Assembly (NCBI RefSeq): GCF_003265705.1
Contig: NW_020313288.1
Span: 810,839 to 874,838, forward strand
DNA length: 64,000 bases
Source: Callorhinus ursinus
Taxonomy: Eukaryota > Chordata > Mammalia > Carnivora > Otariidae
Direction of reading: 5' to 3'
Shown: in pieces, positions 42,397 through 54,100 of the stretch
How the letters are laid out: the number at the start of each line of letters is the position of its first letter
How positions within the stretch are numbered: position 1 is the first letter of the stretch
Position numbers and translations under genes: made by a program
Notes under the pieces: model-generated
What the model was told of the DNA's origin: nothing
Seen by the model: only the letters and a program-made list of their open reading frames with translations
The model's database searches: none

Positions 42397-45300
42397 ATGG
42401 CGGAGGGAGCGGCGGAGGCCCCAGCAGAGAGTGGTGGCGGTGGCGATTCAGGAGCCGGCGCTCCGGAACGGGGGGTGGCGCCCATTAAACCTCAGTGAGT
42501 CGCCGGGGCAGGAGGAAACCCTCACGAGGCCTTCCCGGCACCTACAAGAGGTGCATGCCGGGTGACGGGGCAGCGGCCCGGGCGGGAAGCTCGCAGGCTC
42601 TTCAGTCTGGGCGGTTCCTGCACCCGCAGGGTCGGAGCGGACAGCGCACGTTGGGGGTTGTCACGTGTGCGAAGGACAGCACGGTCCTTGTCGGGCTGGG
42701 CAGGGTTGGAGGCTGGGGCCGCAGTGCATGCTGGGGACTGTAGTCCGGGCGTATGGCGGGAGTAGCGCTTGTGCACCTGCAGCCCGCCTCAGCTACGGGC
42801 AGGGACTTGTGTCTGAAGCGCGGGCCGTGGGGCATGCTGGGGAATGTGGCGACTGTGGCCCCATTGCAAGGCATGCGGGGACATGTAGTTTTCTCTAGCC
42901 GAATGTGGCCGGAGATGTTTATGCCTGTTTGTAATTTGGCTCAATACTCCCGGCAGTGGGCCCCGGGGACAAAATCTGGGCTCTGCCTGTGGCCTTGAGG
43001 TGGGCCCTCACTGGCAGCTGGCTGGTTCTAAGTAATGCACTCCCCATCAGCAGAGGCACCTAAGCAGGGACAGGTGTTCTCAGGACTCCCTCCAGAAGCC
43101 CTTTCCCCACTGCCTCTCTGCCGGCAGATACCTCACCACTAAGGAGCAGTTCCACGAATTCCTGGAAGCCAAAGGGCAGGAGAAGCCCAGCCAGGAAATC
43201 GAGGCAGGAGACCCCGGTAGCAATGACCTGGCTGAACCTGAGGCCAAGCGCATCCGACTGGAAGATGGGCAGACGGGGGAGGCGGCCGAGCCCGGGGAGC
43301 AGCCGCAGGCTCAGAAGAGAGCCCGGGGCCAGAACAAGGGCCGGCCCCACGTGAAACCCACTCACTACGACAAAAATAGGCTCTGCCCGTCCCTGGTCCA
43401 GGTGAGTGTGATTGTTGCTTGAAAGTCCTAGAGACCTTGGGTCTGAGCGTCTCTGCTCCCTGTTCAATCCTTAGGAAGTTGTGACGTGTTATTGTCCTCG
43501 TCTTCCTGATGAAGAAACTCAGGCTTGATGGGTTCCTGACTTGCCCCAGGACACGCAGCAGGAGGGGAGGGGTTTGAGGCTCACACCCAGGCTGCCTGGT
43601 TGGCCCGGCCTCCCCCCAACCATCCTCATGGCTTCTTGGTTCCCATTCAGGATTCAGCTGCAAAGTGTTTCTTTGGCGACCGCTGCCGCTTCCTGCACGA
43701 CGTGGGCCTCTACCTGGAGACCAAGCCGTCAGACCTGGGCCCCCGCTGTGTGCTTTTCGAGACCTTTGGCAGGTGCCCCTATGGTGTGACCTGCCGCTTC
43801 GCTGGGGCCCATCTGGGACCCGAAGGCCAGAACCTGGTGCAGGAAGAGCGGGTCCAGGTCCCGCCAGTCCGCAACGGCCTGGACAAGGCCCTGCAGCAGC
43901 AGCTGCGAAAGCGCAAGGTCCGCTTTGAGCGCGCCGAGCAGGCCCTACGCCAGCTAAGTAAGGGCCACGTGCCAGGCCCCTCCCCTGGGGCCGTGGTCCC
44001 TGAGGTCTCGGGGGCCGAAGGCGCCCCCAGGCAGGACAGCAGTGACACCCAGCAGGCCCTCCCAGAGCCAGGCGCTGATGCCCTTGCCAGTGGCTCGGTG
44101 CAGACCTGTGGGCCCCTGACGGACGAGGATATAGTCAGGCTGCGGCCTTGTGAGAAGAGGAAGGTGCGTGGACAGGGCTTCCTGCTGAGGGCACTGGTAG
44201 TGTGGGGGCAGAAAGAGCTGAACACACACCCCCAGCCCCAGAGAATCAGGGCTGGGGTGGAGGGAGGGAAGGAGGGAGGGAAAGGCTTCTTGGAAGAAGG
44301 GGCAGAAGGGGCATCAGGCCTGCGGTTTTGACAGTTGGGCAGAAGCTCTGCAGCAGAGGAGAACACAGAGAACAGAACAGTCCTCCCACAGGTTCCGTTG
44401 ACTTGTGCAGAGGCCCAGAGGTTGGCGGGGGGTGGGGGGAAGCAGGGGAGCCCCAGAGACCTGGCCAGCTTCCCTGGGTTTTGTTTCCCTGCAGCTGGAC
44501 ATCAGTGGCAAGCTGTACCTGGCGCCCCTCACCACGGTATGTCAGCCCGGCGGTGCCCAGTGTCTGCCCCTGCCTGGTGGGTCCTGAGGCTGCGATAGGC
44601 GTCCGGGGTCCCTGCCTGCTGCCCCTCACGTGTGCCCGTGTCCCCCGCTGCCCCCAGTGTGGGAACCTGCCCTTCCGGCGGATCTGTAAACGCTTCGGGG
44701 CTGACGTGACATGTGGGGAGATGGCTGTGTGCACCAATCTGCTGCAGGGCCAGACGTCTGAGTGGGCTCTGCTCAGACGCCACCCGTGCGAGGATATCTT
44801 TGGTGTCCAGGTTGGTGCCGCCCCGAGGAAGGGAGGCGGGAAGTGGGGGGGGGGGAGCTCTTGGCTGCCTAGCTTTGGGGCAAGTCCAGGGTCGGATCTC
44901 CCTGACCCCAGGCCTGACTCAGTCACTCCCAGACCCTTCTTGCCTCAGCCATGGGCCCAAGGGCTGACCCGATGCCCCTGTGAGGGCCGGGGGCCTTGGC
45001 GCAGAGCCACTTTGGGGAGACAAGGCCGCTGGCTCCATCCCCATAGTGAGCAGGGACAGCCTGGTCCAGCCCCTCACTCCCTGCTCCGCCCCCGGCCACA
45101 GCTTGAGGGCGCCTTTCCTGACACCATGACCAAGTGTGCCGAGCTGCTCAACCGCACCATCGAGGTGGATTTCGTGGACATCAACGTCGGGTGCCCCATC
45201 GACCTTGTGTATAAGAAGGTAGCAGCCGCGTGGCCCTGGACCCTCCACGGTGTGGGTGGGTGGGAGCCCGGGACCTGGCCTTGCTTCCTGCCTGAGTCTC

Positions 45301-47087
45301 TGGGGACCTGTGGGGGCTCCTGTGCCTTGCTTTCCCTGTTTGGACGGCGAAGGCAGAGAAGGCTTGTCAGGCCCAGCTTGTGTCCCGCCTTCCCTTGCTC
45401 TAGCCCCCCGTTTCTCCCAGGGCGGGGGCTGTGCCCTCATGAACCGCGCAGCCAAGTTCCAGCAGATCGTCCGCGGCATGAACCAGGTACGCCCTCGGCC
45501 GCCCCCGCCTCCTCCCCGGCCTGGCCCCGGGTCCCACTGACCGCCGCCATCGCCGCAGGTGCTGGACGTGCCGCTGACGGTGAAGATCCGCACGGGCGTC
45601 CAGGAGCGTGTGAATCTGGCACACCGCTTGCTCCCCGAGCTGCGGAACTGGGGTGCAGCCCTGGTCACGGTGGGTCTCGGGGCACGGAGGGCGTGGGGGC
45701 CTCAGGAGCGCTCGGCAGCCCTTCCTAATGGTCTCTCTCTTCCTGCTTCTCCCTCCTGCTCTCTGGCTCTCCCTCCGTCTCTGCCTTCGTCTGTCTCTTC
45801 GTCTCTCTGTCTCTCTCTCTCTCAGCCTGTCTCTCTTGATCTCTCTGGGTCTCTTTCTCTGTGTCTGATCCTCCGCCTCCTGGCCCGTCTCTCCCTCCCC
45901 GCGCGTGGCTTCTCCTTCAGCTCCACGGCCGCTCCCGGGAGCAGCGCTACACCAAGCTGGCTGACTGGGAGTACATCGCGCAGTGTGTGACGGCAGCCAG
46001 TCCCATGCCCCTGTTCGGTGGGTCCCCTGCCGCCAGCCCCGCTCCCAGAGGCCACATGCCTGCCGCCCGCCCCCCGCCCCGGGGACGTCACTGGGCTGGC
46101 AGGACCTCCCCTCGAGCTCCCGCCTGCCCCCAGCTCCCTGAGACCCCCCAGCCTCTGTCCCTTAGGAAATGGGGACGTCTTGTCGTACGAGGATGCCAAC
46201 CGCGCCATGCAGACTGGCGTCGCGGGGGTGATGATCGCCCGGTAAGTGTACTCTGTGTCTGGGGGGCTACAAAGAGCCGGCTGGAGCTGCACCTGCCTCC
46301 CTGCCCCCGTCCCTGCTTGGTGTTCCCGGGAGGTGGCTCTTCCAGGACAAGGGGCAGAGAGCGGGTGCGCAGTGGCTGGGGAGGAGGCGGGGAGCAGGCC
46401 TCTGTGCCCTTGAGGGTTGGAACTCTTGGGCTTTGAAGGCTGGCTGAGCCCGGCGGGGAGGCAGGGACCAGGGCTCCAGCCGCCAGCCACCGACCCCCTC
46501 CCCGCCCCCCCTCCACCCCCCCCTCCCCCCGCAGGGGTGCCCTGCTGAAACCATGGCTGTTCACGGAGATCAAGGAGCAGCGGCACTGGGACATCTCGTC
46601 GTCTGAGCGCCTGGCCATCCTACAGGACTTCACACGTTACGGCCTGGAGCACTGGGGCTCAGACACGCAGGGCGTGGAGAAGACCCGCCGCTTCCTCCTG
46701 GAGTGGCTGTCCTTCCTGTGCAGGTGGGTGCTGGGGCCAGGGGGGTGGGGGGCCGTGTGTGGGGACAGCCCGGCCTCACCCCGTGCCCGCCGCCCGCAGG
46801 TACGTGCCCGTGGGCCTCCTGGAGCGGCTCCCGCAGAGGATCAACGAGCGGCCGCCCTACTACCTGGGCCGCGACTACCTGGAGACGCTCATGGCCAGCC
46901 AGCAGGCGGCCGACTGGATCCGGATCAGGTGCCAGGAGACCGAGGCGCCGGGCTGTGGGAGGCTGAGGGGCCCGCGGGCCGCAGGCCTGACTCCACCCTG
47001 TGCCCTCTTCACAGTGAGATGCTGCTGGGACCCGTGCCACCCAACTTCGTCTTTCTGCCAAAGCATAAGGCCAACGCGTACAAGTAG
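42397..47087 (+). CDS. DUS3L: tRNA-dihydrouridine(47) synthase [NAD(P)(+)]-like
   Basis: FMN-dependent enzyme that reduces uridine 47 in the variable loop of tRNAs to dihydrouridine. Thirteen coding exons: 42397-42494, 43128-43401, 43651-44163, 44495-44536, 44658-44810, 45102-45218, 45421-45486, 45559-45669, 45921-46017, 46166-46241, 46535-46723, 46800-46928, 47015-47087. All are GT-AG and in frame, giving 645 aa (human about 650). The N-terminus MAEGAAEAP is followed by two CCCH zinc fingers: C119/C130/C136/H140 and C157/C166/C172/H178. The Dus TIM barrel starts at [20 protein letters not shown]. The catalytic cysteine is C391 in DINVGCPID. Flavin and tRNA motifs [25 protein letters not shown] and GVMIARGAL are intact. 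The C-terminus is KHKANAYK. No lesion is seen. PRR22 follows head to tail. Confidence 0.97.
42551..42890 (+). promoter_or_regulatory. Cluster of ZNF143/THAP11-like motifs in DUS3L intron 1
   Basis: Copies of GCATGCTGGG(G)A..TGTAGT: 42724-42744 (best; contains GCATGCTGGGGACTGTAGT), 42831-42850, 42871-42890 (GCATGCGGGGACATGTAGTT), and a weaker GTGCATGCCGGGTGACG at 42551-42567. Each resembles the reverse complement of the ZNF143 SBS motif ACTACAATTCCCAGCATGC. All copies point the same way and lie within 500 bp of the start codon. Confidence 0.6.
43440..43590 (-). repeat. MIR fragment in DUS3L intron 2
   Basis: Antisense MIR-like: GTTATTGTCCTCGTCTTCCT, GATGAAGAAACTCAGGCTTG and GCCCCAGGACACGCAGCAGG. 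Confidence 0.55.
45725..45870. repeat. Pyrimidine-rich (TCTC)n tract in DUS3L intron 8
   Basis: CT-only and CT-rich run filling most of the 251-bp intron between exons 8 and 9. It could serve as an extended polypyrimidine tract or form triplex DNA. Confidence 0.8.
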
Positions 47088-47147
47088 CCGCAGGGTGGGG
47101 AGGGGGCGTCTGAGGGCCCAGCGGGGCCTCCTGCTGCGTCAGAATAC

Positions 47148-47153
47148 AATAAA
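47148..47153 (+). promoter_or_regulatory. DUS3L: DUS3L poly(A) signal AATAAA
   Basis: Canonical hexamer 61 bp after the stop codon, followed by T-rich DNA. It gives a 3' UTR of about 80 nt and leaves about 550 bp to the PRR22 start codon. Confidence 0.9.
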
Positions 47154-47627
47154 CTTTATTCTTTTAAAACCCAGGCGTTTCTGTGACCCCGAGGCTTCCC
47201 CGTCCGGCTCTGGGGAGCTTTGTCTCGACGCCGGGCTGACCCTGTCCCCGGCAGTTACTTTTCCTTTCTCACTGACGAGTCTCCCAGCCGCCCCCATGGG
47301 CCCAGCCCTGTGCTGGCCACTACGGCTGCCCAGGGAGGCTTTACCCACAAAGAAACCGCTAGGGCTTGCGAGGCAGGGGCCTCAGCCCTCGTGGGTGTGG
47401 ATCCGGGCAGGCTGCCTGGAGGAAGGAGCCCTAGAGCTGCCCAGGGCATGGCTGGCAAAGGGTCTGCCCCACCCTTTGTGAGGCATGTCTCTGGCTGCCT
47501 TGGTTTCTCCATCTGCCCTCTGCCCACCCCCCCACCCCCTGATACCGGAACCTGAGCAGTGGGCGGGCCGCAGCCTGGAACCCGCCGCCCAGAGTAACCA
47601 GGCAAATAGAACTCTGCAGGACCCTGA

Positions 47628-49527
<1,900 letters not shown>

Positions 49528-49549
49528 ATGGGTTTGACCTCTCGGGTTG

Positions 49550-51150
49550 CTGTCAGCTTGGTGGCATCGCAGGGCCTGGGGACAGCGAGCCTAGGCTGGA
49601 CACGGAGGACGGCCCCCTCCTCCGCCCTGTCGCAGCGGGCCCGGGGTCACATAGGAAGGCCCGGCAGGCCCTCAGCACCCCCTGGGTAACTGGGCTTCCA
49701 AAGCTGAGCCGGGGAGCCCTGCAGTCCCGGGGAATTATAAATCCCTCCAACAAGACCCGGAAGATCGGTCAGCCAGCAGAGACGGCGGGGGCAGGGGGGC
49801 GGGGAGACGCTATCCAGACTGCGCTGTGAGGATCTTTTGCCCAGGTGTTTGGCGGGGAAAGGGTTGCCCAGAGAGGGGCACGAAATGGCCCAGTGATGAG
49901 GCCTACCCTCCGCCCGCAACCTGCTTCTCTCCCCCTGCAGAGGACCAAGGGGCCCTCCTGCCTCAGGTCCCGGGCTGGGTCTCTGGGGCCTTCAAGGTCG
50001 GGCTCTGCTGGGGTGGCCCCGGGGGTGTGGGTGTGGGGAGGCAGCGTCAGTAGCCTGAACCCGGCGCCTCCTGTCTGCCAGGCACCGCACCGGGAGCCTG
50101 CTGGCCTCGCCTCCCTGCACCCTCCTTCCAGAGTTTTCCAGAGTCTGCGCCTGCCCCCGCCTGGCCAGACAGACAAGCCCGGAGCCCACTGCCCTCCGCT
50201 TCCTGCTGAACCCCCTCTCCCCGCAGCCACGTTTGGGGTATTTTTAAGACTAAAGCTAAGTGCTTTTGGCGAAGGGAAGGCCCTGGCCAAGGACGTCGGA
50301 GGATGGGCTTGGTTTCCTTGAAGGTCAATGCGAATGTTAGCTGTCAGCCTAATGTGGAGGGTGGCTGGGGACACGCTCGCCCGGGAGGGCGGGGTAACGG
50401 CTCCCTCCTCTGTCTGCCGGTCGAGGCTTTCCACGACCGACCGGACCGAGATGGGACTGGACCATGAAGCGCACCGTGGAATGTACTTTTTTTAACCTAA
50501 CAGGAAACTCATGGGGCCACCCAAGTTCTCCCTTCAGATGAGGTGGCCGTCCCGTGCCACCCAGGAGTTAAGAGTGAGGTGGTGGGTGGAGAGGGACCCC
50601 CACTGGCCGGCTAGGGAGGATACACATAGCCGTGTATGTTGTATATACGTGCACACACCTGTGCACACCTGTATGCACGCCAGCTGTGCGCGCACGTGGG
50701 TGTGTGTATCTAAGTGTGTACACGTACTCAGCGGCTCACGTGCTCGCGTCATGGGTGTGTGTACACATTAGGCGTGCACGCACACGTGTGTGTACACGTG
50801 GACGCTTCCAAACGTTTCTCCGTGTACGTAGCAGAACGCGCACGTACGTGTTTGTGTACACGTGAGGGTTTATACCCCAGGGATGGAATCCCACCGGTCG
50901 CTGCCTTCTGCAGACCCCCCCCCCCCACTTCTCTAACGGGACTCGTGGCTGTGTCTTAGGCCTTTCAGAGGGTCGCCTCTTACTCCGCCGGGTGCCCTGC
51001 TCCTTCATTTCACCGGCGTCCTGTTGAGGACCCGGGCTGCCCCGCTCCTGTCGCAGAGGAGCTGCGACATGGGGATGCTGCGGGAGGCGGCAGAGGCAGG
51101 TGGCAGGGGGACAGAACACGCTCAGAACGCGCGGCACGCACACTGCCGCC
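49550..51150. other. Spacer between convergent PRR22 and CATSPERD
   Basis: 1.6 kb without a recognised exon. It holds GC-rich DNA to about 50.5 kb and then an alternating purine-pyrimidine TG/CACGTG zone (50.63-50.87 kb). Confidence 0.6.
50630..50875. repeat. Degenerate TGTG/ACGTG alternating tract
   Basis: Imperfect alternating sequence with repeated GTGTGTACAC, GCACACGTGTGTGTACACGT and CGCACGTACGTG blocks. Alternation is broken every 10-20 bp, so it is more decayed than a microsatellite. It also packs several ACGT and CACGTG E-box cores. Confidence 0.65.
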
Positions 51151-51156
51151 AGCTGT

Positions 51157-51162
51157 TTTAAT
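51157..51162 (-). promoter_or_regulatory. CATSPERD: CATSPERD poly(A) signal ATTAAA
   Basis: On the - strand ATTAAA begins 8 nt after the TAA stop codon (51171-51173). No AATAAA is closer. It implies a very short 3' UTR. Confidence 0.6.
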
Positions 51163-51170
51163 GGAACACT

Positions 51171-54100
51171 TTAAGACCACGCTGGGCTCCCCTGGTGCAC
51201 TCGGCACCTGCCTCGGAAACATGCACAAGCCTTTCGGCACCTCCTGCAGGGATGAATCCAGAAGCCCTTGAACCGGAGGCCCTTCTCCGTGTGCAGCAGT
51301 TTGGGGACGGCGTAGGCCAACCACACGGACAGCAGCATGGCCACCATGAGCGGGATGATCGTGACTGTCGCCGGGATGATGGACAGGGGGAAGGCCCCGT
51401 ACACGTAAACGCTGAAGGTGGTCTCCAAGTGACAGTAGCTGCAAGGGGTGGTTGGAGAGAGGCCATGGTGTGCTGCCCCTGGGGCCCTGCCCTTCACCCC
51501 AGTAAATGTGTTAAAACCCACAGATAGGAGCGCTGGGCCCCCGGTGGTCAGTTGGGACGCCAAGTTCCATTTCTGCCCATTTCAACTCTTCTCCAGTCTG
51601 AGTCTGCTGGCAACAGTCCTGTTTCCCCCCCAGGTTCCCTGTGGTACCCTCCTCCTCCAGGGACCAGCAGTCTCCCTGACTCCGTAGCCCAGGCTCAGTC
51701 TAGAGAGGCAAACAAACCAGCCCATTGCCGAGTGGAAGCAGAGGGCGGGCATGCTGGGGCCACAGGCCTCCATGAGCTGGGCAGCGAGCGACCGGGTGGA
51801 GCAGGCTGGGAGGGGGAACCCAGGGTATAGGAGAACTCACTGGGAGCATGGCGCGGAGAGAGGAGATGATAGGACCAAAGGTAGCCCTCTCCTCTGGATA
51901 TGCCACCCCCATGTCTTCCACCCATGGCCATCCCAGAGGTGGCCCCACGATGTCAGGGGGGAGGGTCTCAAGGGAAGGCAGGGTCTCCATGGGCTTTGGG
52001 GCTGGCCTTTGTATCTGTCTAGAGGGGACAGATGATGGGGAAGGATATTGTCCCATATGCCCCCTTCCAGTGGGAGACGTTGGTAATCTAGGCCAGCACG
52101 CCTAGAAACCTCTTCGCACACGTGGGTGGAGAATATTCAACAACCAGCTCTAAGGGGGAAAGGCTGAAATTTGTAGGGTGTGCCAGTCCCATGGTGTAAA
52201 TTCTCCCACTGTGGCTGATTTCAGGCTACCAAGGGAAAGACAGTTGGCTTGCAAGATCCCTGGAGATCTAAGAGTCAGCTCATGCACACCACCGATGAGA
52301 TGGGGCTTGTGAGGGACGTGGCTGCCGGCCATTGCTCTTCCCCCAGCACCCAGCATGGGCTCTGAATAAGGACTTATTTAGTGAGTGAACAAATGTCATC
52401 TAGAACTTAAAGAATCACTCTTCCCCAGGGACAGCCTGGGCTGCTGGGAACATTGATGTTTATCTAGGACCCGCCAAGGGGAGGGAGAAAAGTGGGTCCC
52501 TCGCATGTGTGTGACCTGCCGCAGGAGAGCCAGCCATCCCCCCAGAGGCCCCTGGCACAGGGCGATTCACCCCCGCTCACCTGTAGTATGGATCCACAAT
52601 AGAAACGTAGAAGACGTAGATTCCATTCCTTTGGTCAAAAATGACCTTGTTTGCCGTCGGGCCTCCCAAGATCTGATACGGGACATTTGGCCATCTCAAC
52701 GGGGCATCGTTGTCTGGGTCATGGCAGCTCACGTAGTTCTGGGGAGAAGGACAGAGGCATGCCCACTGGCTCCGGAGGCTGGGGAGGGCCGTGCCAGCGT
52801 GCACAGATGCACCCCCACTGCATGCAGGGCCCCACCTGCAACACTTCTCACCAAACACCCACGGGGGCAAGTCCAGGGCCAAGTGCCTGGTGGGCAGGTG
52901 GTTCGGGACCTTAGAGGGGGACACTGTGGGTGGCTGCTCAGCCTTTATCCTGCGCTCCTGTGTCCGGGCCTTCCCATGCTGCAGGGGCTGCAGGCTTAGC
53001 CGCTCTGCTCGCCAGAATCCCTTACAGCCCTGAGTCCGGGTATGAATGAGATACTGCCAGTTTGAAGCACTCTTGGTGTTATGGGCTGAGGCGTCCCCCC
53101 TGAGCCCACCGCCAGTCATATGCTGGTGTCCTAACCCCCAGGGCCTCAGAATGTGACCTTATTCAGAGATAGGGTCTTTTTCAGGTGATCCAGTTAAAAT
53201 GAGGTGGTCGTTAGAGTGGGCCTTGATCCAGCATGTCTCGCGTCCTCATGGAAGGGGGAAATTTGGACCTAGATGTGCCCAGAGAGAACATCACATGTAG
53301 ACAGAGGCAGAAATTGGGGCATATGTCTACGAGCCAAAGAACACCAAAGATGACCAGCAAACCACCAGAGGCCAGGAGAGCCTGGAATAGATTCTTGCTC
53401 ACTCTCGGAAGGAACCGACCTTGCCAACACCTTGATCTCAGACTTCTGGCCTCCAGAACCGGGAAAGGGTCCACCTCTGGCGTCGAAGCTGCCTGGTGTG
53501 TGGGGTTTTTGTTAGAGCAGCCCTAGCTGATTGATACACCTGGGAAATCTGAAGGCAGAAAAGAGGAAGAGCCACCTTCCTGGGGCTTCTCACTGGCGCT
53601 GCCACCCAGCACGGTCGTGGCATCAAGAAGTGGTCAGGTGGTGGCAGCAGCTTCTCCTCCCCGTCCCCGGGTCCCAGGATTTTATCCGTGACTCAACTGC
53701 TTGCACTTAGCGGGTACATCATGCTGCCTCCCTGAGCAGAATACTTTGCTCTTCTGCACTATTTGCTGGTGGGCCCAGAAGGGAGGGGGGCTGGGCTTAT
53801 AAACAAAAGAAGAGACAGAAAATGGAAAAGCCAGAAAGTCAAAATGATGGTGAGCCCAGCGATATAAAAAACTGAAGGACAAAGATACAAATGTAGGGAC
53901 CCGAAGGGGTACATGTACCCCAATGTTTATAGCAGCAATGTCCACAATAGCCAAAATGTGGAAAGAGCCAAGATGCCCATCGACAGATGAATGGATAAAG
54001 AAGTTGTGGTATATATACACAATGGAATATTATGCAGCCATCAAAAGGAATGAGATCTTGCCATTTGCAACGACGTGGATGGAACTGGAGGGTGTTATGC

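Noticed and set aside
44202..45728. 508-codon continuous + strand frame
   Set aside because: This is chance read-through joining several DUS3L exons with their introns; the spliced exons are the real coding units.
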